64,000 nucleotides of DNA from Sphingobacterium cellulitidis (GCA_002245855.1 NOUX01000005.1:248001-312000), one strand, 5' to 3'; shown: positions 28,828 to 38,503, numbered from the stretch's first letter. Notes: a model not told the origin generated them from the sequence alone. Numbers and translations: made by a program.

Positions 28828-29173
28828 TCAGACATAATATTAACATGTTATAATTCAGATAAAGGTTAAAAATAAAAGACTATTTTTAAAAAATTAATAG
28901 TATCTTCGCTGATAAACAAGGCGTTGCAAGGATATTTTTTCTGACCAGTTTGGTCAAACAATATTTTCAGATCAGTTAATTATGCGCCAATTTAAGTTAT
29001 CAACGGTATACAGCATACGTGCTGAGCGACATTGAAGTTCCGATTTTAAGTCTCCATTATATTTCTGTTAACAAAAAGACAATTGTCTTGCTAAAGGGCA
29101 AGAAATGCCTTGTAAATAATAATCTTGTTGGCTTTCAAAAATGAAAGAGCAAGATGATAGTTAATCAGAAAAA
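28828..29173 (+). promoter_or_regulatory. Long structured leader of the DEAD-box helicase gene
   Basis: Noncoding stretch with at least three hairpins: TGACCA/TGGTCA (28942-28956), CTTGC/GCAAG (29087-29102), overlapped by the palindrome AAGACAATTGTCTT (29076-29089), and a two-part stem ATCTTG/CAAGAT enclosing CTTTCA/TGAAAG (29122-29155), ending 18 nt before the ATG. TATCTTCG at 28901-28908 is one mismatch from a -7 element; a start there gives a leader of about 260 nt. Long folded leaders are known for cold-inducible RNA chaperone genes in other bacteria; a thermosensing role here is inference. Confidence 0.5.
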
Positions 29174-30283
29174 ATGAATTTTAATAACATCGGGCTTATA
29201 GCGCCAATTTTAAAAGCTATAGAGGAATTAGGACACACGGCTCCTACCGAAGTACAAAAACAATCCATTCCTTTCATCCTTGAAGGAAAAGATATTATTG
29301 CTTGCGCACAAACTGGGACAGGCAAAACAGGGGCATTTGCGATTCCGCTTTTACAATTACTAACTTCAGAACGGTATTCCCAGAAAAAGCCTCGGGCACT
29401 AATAATGGTTCCTACTCGGGAATTAGCATTACAGATTGCACAAAATATTGAGGGTTATAGTAAATACCTCACCATAACTCACGCAGTTATATATGGAGGG
29501 GTTTCCCAGGTAAAACAAGTAGAAAGGTTACGTAAAGGTGTGGATATAATTATCGCAACTCCAGGAAGATTATTAGACCTTTTAAATCAGAATCTTCTAG
29601 ATCTAAGTTTGGTTCGTCGGTTAGTATTGGACGAAGCAGATAATATGCTTGATATGGGATTTGTCAACGATATAAAAAAAATTCTTAAATCTATATCCAA
29701 CTTAAGGCAAACATTATTGTTTTCTGCAACAATGCCCATTCCTATACGGAAATTTGCAGGAGAAATCTTGAAACAACCTGTTGAACTCTATGTGACACCA
29801 GTTTCTTCCACCTCAAAAAAAATAAGACAATCAGTTTTCTTCGTAGAAAAAGGTCAAAAGGCAAAACGATTGACTAGCATATTACTAAATGAAAAAAACA
29901 CCCAGACACTGGTATTTATACGCACAAAGCATGGTGCCGACCGATTAGTAAAATCGCTAGGAAAAAGCGGTGTTCCAACGGCTTGTATCCACGGAAATAA
30001 ATCTCAAAATGCCCGAGAAAAGGCTCTCTTATCTTTTAAAAACGGGCAGATTAATGTTCTTATTGCAACAGATATCGCAGCTCGCGGTATAGATATTAAG
30101 GAACTTCCCCAGGTCATCAATTACGATTTACCTGCAGATTCTGAAACCTATGTACATAGAATAGGGCGCACAGGCCGTGCTGGGAATGAAGGCAAAGCAG
30201 TTTCTTTCTGTAGCCAAGAGGAAAAACCAATACTACTGAAAATCCAAAAACTCTTAGGGTTTTCAGTACCCATAGCTCATTAA
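29174..30283 (+). CDS. DEAD-box ATP-dependent RNA helicase (RhlE-like)
   Basis: 369-aa helicase core. Motifs in order: Q-motif (PTEVQKQSIPFIL), I (AQTGTGKTGAF), Ia (PTRELALQ), Ib (TPGRLLD), II (DEAD), III (SAT), IV-V (LVFIRTKHGAD, ATDIAARGIDI), VI (HRIGRTGRAG). It lacks the basic C-terminal extension found in many RhlE proteins and ends right after the core. It would unwind structured RNA in ribosome assembly or mRNA turnover, especially at low temperature. The csp gene follows 31 bp later, so the two are probably cotranscribed. Confidence 0.95.
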   Translation: MNFNNIGLIAPILKAIEELGHTAPTEVQKQSIPFILEGKDIIACAQTGTGKTGAFAIPLLQLLTSERYSQKKPRALIMVPTRELALQIAQNIEGYSKYLTITHAVIYGGVSQVKQVERLRKGVDIIIATPGRLLDLLNQNLLDLSLVRRLVLDEADNMLDMGFVNDIKKILKSISNLRQTLLFSATMPIPIRKFAGEILKQPVELYVTPVSSTSKKIRQSVFFVEKGQKAKRLTSILLNEKNTQTLVFIRTKHGADRLVKSLGKSGVPTACIHGNKSQNAREKALLSFKNGQINVLIATDIAARGIDIKELPQVINYDLPADSETYVHRIGRTGRAGNEGKAVSFCSQEEKPILLKIQKLLGFSVPIAH

Positions 30284-30314
30284 ATCAAATAAATTTTAAT
30301 AAAACAATAATAAA

Positions 30315-30509
30315 ATGCAAGAAGGTACAGTAAAATTCTTTAATGAAACTAAAGGTTTCGGATTTATCACACCCACAAATGGCGGTGCAGATATATTTGT
30401 CCACTCAACTGGACTTATGAGCAACATCCGTGAAAATGATTCAGTAACATTTGATGTTGAAAATGGAAAAAAAGGTCTCAATGCGACCAATGTACGTGTA
30501 GTACGATAA
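30315..30509 (+). CDS. CspA-family cold shock protein
   Basis: 64-aa single cold shock domain. It shows GTVKFFNETKGFGFI (RNP1) and DIFVHSTGL (RNP2), with the expected aromatic surface for single-stranded RNA/DNA binding. It would act as an RNA chaperone. A strong terminator follows, closing a helicase-csp unit. Confidence 0.95.
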   Translation: MQEGTVKFFNETKGFGFITPTNGGADIFVHSTGLMSNIRENDSVTFDVENGKKGLNATNVRVVR

Positions 30510-30545
30510 AAAATAGCCATTAAAAAAATTCCATATTTAATTAAA

Positions 30546-30577
30546 GCGGGTTAAATTAATTTAATCCGCATTTTTTA
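30546..30577 (+). terminator. Terminator of helicase-csp unit
   Basis: Stem GCGGGTTAAA/TTTAATCCGC (10 bp with one G-U pair), loop TTAA, then six T residues. Confidence 0.85.
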
Positions 30578-31146
30578 TCTCACAATCATTAGTTCTAAAA
30601 TAGTAAAGCGTGATAAGCGTAATTTAGATAAAAGAAATCCATTACGTTTAAATTTGTTGTAAAGAATTAATCTTCTGAAAGAACAACCCCATATTCATCA
30701 ATTAAGAAAGTTAAAAGATTTCTCTATTTTAACAAGTAATGAAAACAAAAAACAATTAATTCATTTATTTAATAGTAGACTTTAATGCCTATTCAATTAC
30801 AAAGGTGCAATTGACACACAAGTAGCTAATAGCTACCATTTTACATAAATATTCGACAGGTTAATTTGAAATTTTATTGGGAAAGGCCAGTCAAATAAAA
30901 AGATTTTCAGGTCAATCAAGCAATATCAAGATCAACGAATGGTTAACCAAGCACCCTTTGCGTTAAAATAAAAGAGTGCCAATTATCTCCACAACAAATC
31001 CTTGAGTTAAGGGAACTCTGAAGGCATAAATTTCAACTAATCGCTATGAAGAACTAGGAAACCGGTTACGATCTTACTAAAATCTGGCAACATCAATCTG
31101 AAGAATGTTGCCCGGGAGGCATTTGTGATAATCCACACAAAAATAA
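30578..31146. other. Noncoding region, about 570 bp
   Basis: It lies between the csp terminator and the convergent end of the CpsB-type gene. All frames are broken by stops at short intervals. A weak inverted repeat (AAGCGTAAT at 30615-30623 and ATTACGTTT at 30641-30649) is the only structure noted. No RNA gene or mobile element end could be supported. Confidence 0.4.
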
Positions 31147-31932
31147 TTATGCTATTTTCTTATCCTTTTGTGCATCAAATATTTTTGAGTTCTTAATGGG
31201 ATTGTCTTTCAAAAGTTCTTTAACATCATATTTTGAAACAACAGATTTTAAAGCCTCCAAGTGACGTGTGTGATGCATATCTGTCCCAACAAAATCATAC
31301 ATTCCAGCACGTATTAGAGTCAAGGCGCAAGTCTTTACATTTTCACCATAATATTTGCTTATTGATAGTAGATTCAACTGCAAATAACAACCAGCTTGTT
31401 TAATCTCTTCGAAAATTTTAAAATTATTGTGGTAGTAGTTATAACGTTCTGGGTGGGCTAAAATGGGTTGATAACCTCTATCTTGGATATCCTTGATTGT
31501 TTTAAACAATGCTCTGGATTCCGAAAGATACGACATTTCAATCAGCATATATTTATCAGCAATCAGGCATAGTTTATCAGCTTGGATCCACTGCTCTATC
31601 TGATCATCAATCATATACTCTGCACTATAGTTCAATTTAAAATCAACAGAATTGGATTTTAAATAATCACTTAATTTATTATATGCCTCTTTAATTGTTT
31701 CTGGGGTATTATTATGAACGCCTGCCATTACATGCGGGGTGGAAACACTATTATGAATACCTAATGACTTTAATCCATTGATCAAGTTTAGTGATTCTTC
31801 TAGGTCGGGACTACCGTCATCAATTCCCGGAAGAATATGATTATGAATATCCCAACCCACCCAATCCAATCGATTAATATAAGCCGCTTGCTCTTCTTTT
31901 TTCCCTCCAAATAAGTTACTCCAAAATCCCAT
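31147..31932 (-). CDS. CpsB/YwqE-type PHP tyrosine phosphatase
   Basis: 261-aa manganese-dependent phosphatase of the PHP fold. Metal-binding motifs: DIHNHILPGIDDGS (near residue 28), STPHV, a conserved Glu in the AEYM region, HPERYNYY and GTDMHHTRH. The family dephosphorylates bacterial tyrosine kinases of the Wzc/CpsD type, so Wzc at 45-2435 is a likely partner even though it is encoded in a separate operon. A 105-bp gap separates it from the mannose-1-P guanylyltransferase gene. Confidence 0.92.
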   Translation of the reverse strand: MGFWSNLFGGKKEEQAAYINRLDWVGWDIHNHILPGIDDGSPDLEESLNLINGLKSLGIHNSVSTPHVMAGVHNNTPETIKEAYNKLSDYLKSNSVDFKLNYSAEYMIDDQIEQWIQADKLCLIADKYMLIEMSYLSESRALFKTIKDIQDRGYQPILAHPERYNYYHNNFKIFEEIKQAGCYLQLNLLSISKYYGENVKTCALTLIRAGMYDFVGTDMHHTRHLEALKSVVSKYDVKELLKDNPIKNSKIFDAQKDKKIA

Positions 31933-32037
31933 ATTTCTTAATTTTATTAAGTAGGTTGTTAGCTATTTCATTAGACAACCTATTTCGCAATAAGGTTTAA
32001 TGTATACGTGTGATTATCCCTATTTGCTACAAATAAT

Positions 32038-33027
32038 TTAAATTAAAGCCGAATTATCCTTCTCCAATTGTTCATAAACCTGCTTCACATCCTGCGCTCT
32101 ACTACGGTCCAATACAAGTACCGCATCCTCAGTACTAACTAGCATACAGTTAGTTAATCCTACAAATACAGTATGTTTATTGGTACCTACAACAATATTG
32201 CCATTCTCATCAACTGGGTGTCCCTTACTCTTAAAATATTCAAATAATGAATCAAATGCCCCCATATCAGACCATTCAAATCGTGCCGGAACAACCTTAA
32301 TGAGGTCACTACGTTCCATGACCGCGTAATCAATACTTTTTGAAGGAATTAATTTTGAATGCTCTTCATCCAGTACCAAATCTTCTGCATATTCAAAGGC
32401 GACCTCTGCAGAATTGTATAATTTAGGCTCAAATCGCATTAACTCCTCAAGATACACCCCTGCTTTAAAACAGAAGATGCCCGAATTCCATAAAAAGTTA
32501 CCCTTTTTTAGAAAATCCTTCGCCGTATCTTCATTGGGCTTCTCGCGAAATGAAAGAACTGCATTCCCTTCATGCTCAATATATCCATAACCTGTTTCCG
32601 GCCTAGTAGGAATTATTCCAAATGTGGCAATAAACCCCTCCTGGGCATACATTACACCTTGATTTATAGCTTCTCTATAATTACTAAGACCTTCTATAAA
32701 GTGGTCTGAAGGAGTTACAATCAATATATCATCCGGTTCAGCATGAAAAGCAGCAAAAGCAATTGCCGCCGCCGTATTTCTTGGTGCCGCCTCGGCAATG
32801 ATATCATAATTCAGGCCTTTTAAATATGGCTCTGCAATCGTTTTATTCTGTGAAGATCCAACCAAAATAACTTTTGATGAAATCTCCTGATTCCTTGCAA
32901 TAGTCCACTCAAATAAGGTTTTTCCCTCAAAGATAGGAAGATACTGCTTCGGCTTGGACTTACGCGATAATGGCCATAACCTTGAACCAACACCACCTGA
33001 TAATATCACATTTATTATTTTCCCCAT
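32038..33027 (-). CDS. manC: Mannose-1-phosphate guanylyltransferase
   Basis: 329-aa enzyme making GDP-mannose. It shows INVILSGGVGSRLWPLSRKSKPKQYL (nucleotide and Mg binding; quoted only to show the signature split GGVGSRLWPLSR and KPKQYL), APRNTAAAIAFAA, VTPSDHFI, FREKPNEDTA and WSDMGAFDSL. It lacks the C-terminal phosphomannose isomerase domain of bifunctional ManC (about 470 aa), as is common in Bacteroidota. It starts 3 bp after the exonuclease gene and is probably cotranscribed with it and rarA. Confidence 0.93.
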   Translation of the reverse strand: MGKIINVILSGGVGSRLWPLSRKSKPKQYLPIFEGKTLFEWTIARNQEISSKVILVGSSQNKTIAEPYLKGLNYDIIAEAAPRNTAAAIAFAAFHAEPDDILIVTPSDHFIEGLSNYREAINQGVMYAQEGFIATFGIIPTRPETGYGYIEHEGNAVLSFREKPNEDTAKDFLKKGNFLWNSGIFCFKAGVYLEELMRFEPKLYNSAEVAFEYAEDLVLDEEHSKLIPSKSIDYAVMERSDLIKVVPARFEWSDMGAFDSLFEYFKSKGHPVDENGNIVVGTNKHTVFVGLTNCMLVSTEDAVLVLDRSRAQDVKQVYEQLEKDNSALI

Positions 33028-33030
33028 GAT

Positions 33031-33555
33031 CTATCCTAATTTCTTCATTTCAATTGCATCGTCTACTTTTAAATACAATTCCGCTGTCGCACGGGCATCG
33101 GATAACGCATCATGATGCTTTAACTCTACACCCATTAAGTCACAACAAATGCTCAACTTTGTGCGCTCAAAACCTAAAGATCGATAGATCTTACTTGTAC
33201 ATTCCCACATAGGCGCTAATTCCAATTCTTCAAACGGCAACTTATAAAATTGCATCGTTTCCCTTAATACTGAACGATCCAATAACTCATCATGTGCAAC
33301 CATATGCTTGGAATGTATTAACTCTTTTATCTTCGGAAAAATGTCGATAAAGGTAGGAGCATCTGCAGTGTGTTTCGCCTTGATCCCATGAACTCTCGAC
33401 GTTTGCCACATATATTTATTCTGCGGTGGCTGAACCAAACTGTAAAATTCATCCACAATTTGTCCATTAACAACGTCTACTATTCCAACTGCACAAACAC
33501 TGCTGTATTTGGCGGTTGCAAGTTCAAAGTCTATAGTTGTAAATGTTTTCGACAT
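33031..33555 (-). CDS. DnaQ-like 3'-5' exonuclease
   Basis: 174-aa DEDD-family exonuclease. Exo I is FTTIDFELA (Asp, Glu), Exo II lies around MVAHDELLDRSVL and Exo III is HDALSDARATAEL (His, Asp: the DEDDh type). It has only the nuclease domain, so it may proofread or trim as a free-standing enzyme. It lies 25 bp after rarA. Confidence 0.9.
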   Translation of the reverse strand: MSKTFTTIDFELATAKYSSVCAVGIVDVVNGQIVDEFYSLVQPPQNKYMWQTSRVHGIKAKHTADAPTFIDIFPKIKELIHSKHMVAHDELLDRSVLRETMQFYKLPFEELELAPMWECTSKIYRSLGFERTKLSICCDLMGVELKHHDALSDARATAELYLKVDDAIEMKKLG

Positions 33556-33580
33556 TTTCTATAATCGTCTTATTTTAAAC

Positions 33581-34861
33581 TTAATATCCGTATTTACCTC
33601 GCCACTTTTCTCGAAGCGCAGCTCTCATCTTCTCCTCCGCCGAGTTTTTTCCCGGTTCATAAATTTTTTCTGACTGCAACTCTGAAGGCATATATTCCTG
33701 CTCCACAAAATTCCCACTGTATGCATGCGCATACATATATTCCGTCCCGTAGTTCAACTCCTTCATTAATTTCGTCGGTGCATTCCTCAAATGCAGAGGA
33801 ACCGATAAGTCCCCTGTCCGGCGGACAATTGCCTGAGCCTTATTAATAGCCTCATACGAAGCATTACTCTTTGCAGAACAAGCCAGATAGACAACTGTTT
33901 GCGACAAAATAATCCTCGACTCCGGCCAGCCTATCACATTCACTGCTTGAAAACAGTTGTTAGCCAACAATAATGCATTTGGATTTGCATTTCCGACATC
34001 CTCTGAAGCCAAAATCAATAATCGCCTTGCTATAAATTTTGGATCCTCACCCCCTTCAATCATCCTCGCCAACCAATATACTGCCGCATTGGGGTCACTC
34101 CCCCGAATGGACTTGATAAAGGCTGAAATAATATCATAGTGCTGCTCTCCTGACTTGTCATAACGAACCCGACTCTGTTGAACATGCTTCGCAACAAATT
34201 CATTCGTAATCACCTGACCACTATGGACCGCAGCCTGACTAACTAATTCCAATATATTTAATAGCTTCCGAGCATCTCCACCAGAAAGTTGTAATAAAGC
34301 CTCATATTCCTTGATGACAATATTCTCAGACTTCAAAAACTCATCTTCTTGTAAGGCTTGATCAACTATTGAAACCAACTCGTACTTACTTAGCCCCTCT
34401 AGAACATAAACTTGACATCGAGATAATAAAGCTGATATCACCTCAAAAGATGGATTCTCCGTAGTTGCACCTATTAATGTAACAGTTCCCCTTTCAACGG
34501 CACCCAACAACGAATCTTGCTGTGACTTTGAAAATCGATGGATCTCATCAATAAATAAGATCGGCTGTTCCTGATTAAATTGACGCATTTGCTCAGCTTT
34601 ATCGATTACTTCACGAACATCCTTAACCCCAGATTGAATAGCACTTAAACTATAAAATGGACGATCTAAAGATTTTGCAATTAATAAAGCTAATGTGGTT
34701 TTGCCAACTCCCGGAGGACCCCAAAAGATCATCGAGGGGATTGACTTTTGAACTATGGCATTCCATAAAACTGCACCTTCCCCAATAATATGCTTTTGAC
34801 CAACATATTCCGTTAGACTTTTGGGTCGCATGCGCTCTGCCAATGGTACTCGTGTTGCCAT
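33581..34861 (-). CDS. rarA: Replication-associated recombination protein A
   Basis: 426-aa AAA+ ATPase (MgsA/RarA/WRNIP1 family) that acts at stalled replication forks. It shows LAERMRPKSLTEYVGQKHI, Walker A GPPGVGKTTLA, Walker B ILFIDEIHR, sensor ATTENPSFE and the C-terminal clamp-loader-like and MgsA domains (GEDPKFIARRLL, EDVGNANP). Full length. A promoter-like element ends 6 nt before the ATG, so the mRNA may have almost no leader. Confidence 0.95.
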   Translation of the reverse strand: MATRVPLAERMRPKSLTEYVGQKHIIGEGAVLWNAIVQKSIPSMIFWGPPGVGKTTLALLIAKSLDRPFYSLSAIQSGVKDVREVIDKAEQMRQFNQEQPILFIDEIHRFSKSQQDSLLGAVERGTVTLIGATTENPSFEVISALLSRCQVYVLEGLSKYELVSIVDQALQEDEFLKSENIVIKEYEALLQLSGGDARKLLNILELVSQAAVHSGQVITNEFVAKHVQQSRVRYDKSGEQHYDIISAFIKSIRGSDPNAAVYWLARMIEGGEDPKFIARRLLILASEDVGNANPNALLLANNCFQAVNVIGWPESRIILSQTVVYLACSAKSNASYEAINKAQAIVRRTGDLSVPLHLRNAPTKLMKELNYGTEYMYAHAYSGNFVEQEYMPSELQSEKIYEPGKNSAEEKMRAALREKWRGKYGY

Positions 34862-34867
34862 AATTCA

Positions 34868-34898
34868 CAAAGCTATCGATTTTTCATAGCAAAGCCAA
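34868..34898 (-). promoter_or_regulatory. Candidate promoter of rarA operon
   Basis: On the minus strand TTG (34898-34896), 20 nt, TAGCTTTG (34875-34868): a full match to the -7 consensus with normal spacing. It ends 6 nt before the rarA ATG. Confidence 0.5.
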
Positions 34899-35055
34899 TG
34901 TAAATATTGTTTAGTAATACTAATGTGGCATTTCCGCTATATATTAACCCTTCTTTCAATAAAAAAAAATTACAACAAAATTTATTTTAACATTATTTAA
35001 TATTTTATTCTGTTTTATAAAGCCTTTCATTTATCTTATATTTCAAATTATTTAA

Positions 35056-35063
35056 TACTTTTG
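35056..35063 (+). promoter_or_regulatory. Candidate -7 element next to a start codon
   Basis: TACTTTTG matches TAnnTTTG and ends 5 nt before the ATG at 35069. No TTG lies 17-23 nt upstream, so support comes from the -7 element only. Confidence 0.35.
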
Positions 35064-35068
35064 AAAAA

Positions 35069-36184
35069 ATGAACTTGCGAATGATTGATAAGGTGCGTGT
35101 TATATTCGCTTTAAGCTTAATTTTTCCATTATCAAGCTTAAAAGCGCAGAACAATGATAAATTACTAGACCCAGCTGGGTTTGTTACAAAATACGACAGT
35201 TCCTTCGCTGGAATTGGACCGAAGGTATACGTTTTACCTGCTCCTAGAACTAAAGAGGAGGAACTGGTGGACTCCTATAAAGAGAAAAGTGGATTCTTTG
35301 ACTCCATTTCTAGACAATTGGACTATCAAATCTTGATCGAAGATTTTAAACCTTCTTCCAATGCGGCTTACCTAAAACAAAATTTTAATCCCCTACCAGC
35401 AAACGATCAGGATTGGAATACCCTTATTTCTAAACTGGAAGTCAACAAAAATTTCCCGCTTGCAGCCGGTCTATCTAATGAATATGCTTTCCAACTTTTG
35501 AAACAAGGGGATATAAATAAATCCATAGCCCTGCTTATCCGCGGATTAAATGCCGCTAGAAATTCTGGATCTGGTGAAAAATTTATCCTGGAATACAATC
35601 TGGCAAATGCATACCTATATAATGGTAACTTCTCAGATGCCTTTGCCATGCAGGAAACTTTCCTACAATCGGCAATCAATAATAAGGAAACCGTCGATCA
35701 GGCAAATACTTTGGTAAGGATTGCCCTGGTGCAAGCCCATGAAAAAAACTTTAAAGCCGCTGAAAACACAATTATCAGACGTGCTTTCCCATTATTTAAT
35801 AAAACAAAGAACCATTATGGCAAGGTTAATGCTTTGATTTCCCTTGCAAAAATATATCAACTGCAAAACAAACATACAGAGGCCCAATGGTTCCTGATTC
35901 AGGCTAAAGATCTGGCTACTGCCAATAGAGTCCAAAATCAACTCCCTGAAATTGAATACATGTTGGCCTTCTCTAAATATGTTCAACAAAATTATAAAAT
36001 TGCTCAATTGGAATTTGAAAATGCGAGAACATTGGCGGATTCTGAAAACAACAAAGTTTTGCAATTAGCCATTCATGATAAACTTGGTGATATTTATTTG
36101 ATGATGGGAAATTTTAAAGAGGCTGAACAGGAATTATCTGACTATTGGAGGCTTAGAAACGAACTGTTTTCTTCCATAAACTAA
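35069..36184 (+). CDS. Exported TPR protein of unknown function
   Basis: 371-aa protein with a signal peptide (residues 1-27, ending SSLKAQ) and a C-terminal two-thirds made of tetratricopeptide-like helical repeats (AFQLLKQGDINKSIALLIRG, NLANAYLYNGNFSDAFAMQE, ALISLAKIYQLQNKHTEAQW, HDKLGDIYLMMGNFKEAEQE). No enzyme domain is visible. It probably mediates protein contacts in the periplasm. It is not clearly in an operon; the protease gene starts 173 bp later. Confidence 0.8.
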   Translation: MNLRMIDKVRVIFALSLIFPLSSLKAQNNDKLLDPAGFVTKYDSSFAGIGPKVYVLPAPRTKEEELVDSYKEKSGFFDSISRQLDYQILIEDFKPSSNAAYLKQNFNPLPANDQDWNTLISKLEVNKNFPLAAGLSNEYAFQLLKQGDINKSIALLIRGLNAARNSGSGEKFILEYNLANAYLYNGNFSDAFAMQETFLQSAINNKETVDQANTLVRIALVQAHEKNFKAAENTIIRRAFPLFNKTKNHYGKVNALISLAKIYQLQNKHTEAQWFLIQAKDLATANRVQNQLPEIEYMLAFSKYVQQNYKIAQLEFENARTLADSENNKVLQLAIHDKLGDIYLMMGNFKEAEQELSDYWRLRNELFSSIN

Positions 36185-36295
36185 TACCAGGGTTTCTATA
36201 AATGAATATTTGAAACTGCTAATAAACAACTAAATCATTATTGAAATGAATATTTTACGTTCACAATCATATAGTGATTTAATTTTTAACTAAAT

Positions 36296-36321
36296 TTAGC
36301 GCTAATTATAAAGCGCGCTAA
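36296..36321 (+). other. Inverted repeat before the tail-specific protease gene
   Basis: TTAGCGC and GCGCTAA form a 7-bp inverted repeat with a 12-bp spacer. There is no T-run after it, so it may be a weak terminator for the TPR gene or an operator for the protease gene. Confidence 0.3.
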
Positions 36322-36357
36322 CTTAATAACAAAATCTAATTCGCCGTAGAATAATTA

Positions 36358-38502
36358 ATGAACAAATTCAAGAACTATACATATATGTTTAAATATCTCA
36401 TTTTCTGTCTGGCAGTAGTTTCTGTTGTAGCATGTGGTGCCAAACCACGCATCAACCTAGACCAAGAAGGTCTTGAATTAAAACCTACTACGCAACATGA
36501 AATCATAGCTAAGGAAGTAGCCAATCTTTTGGAAAACTTCAGCTATAAGAAAGTCCCTATGGGTGATTCCCTATCTAATATTGTCTTTAATAATTTATTG
36601 GAAGGAGTTGACCAAGGAAAAAATTACATGTTGAAATCGGATGTCGACGATTTCCAACAATTCAAAAACACGATTAGTCAAGACTTTAAACAAGGTGATC
36701 TTTCTAGCGCATTCTATATCTTCAATAAATACACGAATAGATACTTGCAGTGCATGAATTTTGCATTGGAACAAATAGACGCGAAACATGATTTCACAAA
36801 AGATGAATCTTATACCAGCTTCCGTGAAAAGGAAAATTGGTTCACTTCCGAAGCTGAACTTAAAGATCAATGGAGAAAACGTGTTAAGTACGACCTACTT
36901 AACCTTCGCTTAACGGCTTCTGATTCTTCTAAAGTTGATGAAGAGAAAAATAAGGAAACCCTGAGAAATAGATACAACAACCTTATTTCTCAAGCTAAAA
37001 AAACCAATGCGAACGATGCTTTCCAAATGATAATGACATCATTAACTGATGCTGTTGATCCGCATACAACCTATTACAATCCTTCATTTGCACAAGCTTT
37101 CAATGAAAGTATGTCAAATACATTAGAAGGTATTGGTGCCCAGCTTCAAATGGAAAATGAAATGGTAACCATCAAGCAGATCATTGCTGGGGGACCTGCT
37201 TTCAAAGATAAATCTTTGCATATCAATGACCGTATCGTAGCGGTTGCTCAAGGTGATAACGGTGATTTTGAAGATATTATCGGTTGGAGATTAGATGCAG
37301 CAGTGGCCAAAATTAAAGGTAAAAAAGGAACAGTTGTAAAATTGAAAATCCTTCCTGCTGGTGCTGAACTTTCAGCAGCTCCTAAAATCGTAAAATTAAC
37401 CCGCGAAAAAATTGTATTGGCGGAAGAGTCAGCGAAACGCGAAACCAAGATCGTCAAGGGTGAAGATGGAAAAATCTATAAAATAGGTGTTATCAATCTT
37501 CCTAAATTCTATATTGACTTCGATGCCGTACGCCGTGGTGATAAAGATTACAAAAGTACAACCAGAGATGTTAGGCTTTTATTGGATAGTTTAAAACAAG
37601 ATGGTGTTGATGCTGTACTTATGGACTTGAGAAATAATGGTGGTGGCTCTCTTCAAGAGGCCATCGAATTGACAGGTTTATTTATCGACCAAGGTCCGGT
37701 AGTTCAAGTTAGAGACGCTAGAAACCGTGTTCAGGTTGATAGTGATGAGGAAACTGGATTAGCATGGGATGGCCCATTTGGTGTCATGATAAACCGTTTC
37801 TCAGCTTCGGCATCTGAAATCTTTGCTGGCGCAATCCAAGATTACGGTCGTGGAATTATTCTGGGATCTACTAGTTATGGTAAAGGAACAGTTCAGAATG
37901 CTGTAGATATGTCTCGCTTTATAAGTGCAACTAACAAATTGTTAATCAAAGCATCAGGCGAAACTGATCCTGACACTCCTAATGGAGCTCCTGAATTCGG
38001 ACAGATCAATATTACTATGGGTAAATTCTATCGTGTTACTGGTAGCAGTACACAACATAAGGGTGTAACTCCTGATGTAGTATTCCCAACCCAATATTCA
38101 GCGGAGAAATTTGGCGAAAGTTCAGAACCTTCTGCGCTTCCTTGGGATCAAATTAAACCAACGAAATTTGCTACAGTTTCTTCTTTGAAAGATATCAATG
38201 CTCAATTGGAGGAAATTCACAAAAAAAGGATGCAAAAATCACCAGCTTATCAATTCCTTTTAGAAGACATCGCTGATTTCAATAAAAATGAAACCATGCC
38301 TGCTATCTCACTAAATGAAACCAAATTGAAAGCTGAACGCGAAAAAATCAGACAAAAACAACGCGATCGCATCAATAAACAACTAGCTTTCCTAGGAGAA
38401 CCCCTATGGAAAGAAGGACAACCGCAACCAAAATTGGATTACGATTTTGTCCTCGACGAAAGTGCTAACGTCCTAACGGATTATATCCGTTTGAAAAAAT
38501 AA
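36358..38502 (+). CDS. prc: Carboxy-terminal processing (tail-specific) protease
   Basis: 714-aa S41 peptidase. A lipoprotein-type signal (VVSVVAC, residues 21-27) suggests anchoring in the envelope. It has an N-terminal domain, a PDZ domain near 245-340 (GIGAQLQ...GGPAFKDKSLHINDRIV region), the S41 core with DLRNNGGGSLQEAIELTGLF, the catalytic Ser in RFSASASEIFAGA (near 484) and the Lys in STSYGKGTVQ (near 507), and a C-terminal DUF3340-type tail. It would degrade or trim periplasmic proteins from the C-terminus. Monocistronic with its own terminator. Confidence 0.95.
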   Translation: MNKFKNYTYMFKYLIFCLAVVSVVACGAKPRINLDQEGLELKPTTQHEIIAKEVANLLENFSYKKVPMGDSLSNIVFNNLLEGVDQGKNYMLKSDVDDFQQFKNTISQDFKQGDLSSAFYIFNKYTNRYLQCMNFALEQIDAKHDFTKDESYTSFREKENWFTSEAELKDQWRKRVKYDLLNLRLTASDSSKVDEEKNKETLRNRYNNLISQAKKTNANDAFQMIMTSLTDAVDPHTTYYNPSFAQAFNESMSNTLEGIGAQLQMENEMVTIKQIIAGGPAFKDKSLHINDRIVAVAQGDNGDFEDIIGWRLDAAVAKIKGKKGTVVKLKILPAGAELSAAPKIVKLTREKIVLAEESAKRETKIVKGEDGKIYKIGVINLPKFYIDFDAVRRGDKDYKSTTRDVRLLLDSLKQDGVDAVLMDLRNNGGGSLQEAIELTGLFIDQGPVVQVRDARNRVQVDSDEETGLAWDGPFGVMINRFSASASEIFAGAIQDYGRGIILGSTSYGKGTVQNAVDMSRFISATNKLLIKASGETDPDTPNGAPEFGQINITMGKFYRVTGSSTQHKGVTPDVVFPTQYSAEKFGESSEPSALPWDQIKPTKFATVSSLKDINAQLEEIHKKRMQKSPAYQFLLEDIADFNKNETMPAISLNETKLKAEREKIRQKQRDRINKQLAFLGEPLWKEGQPQPKLDYDFVLDESANVLTDYIRLKK

Positions 38503-38503
38503 C

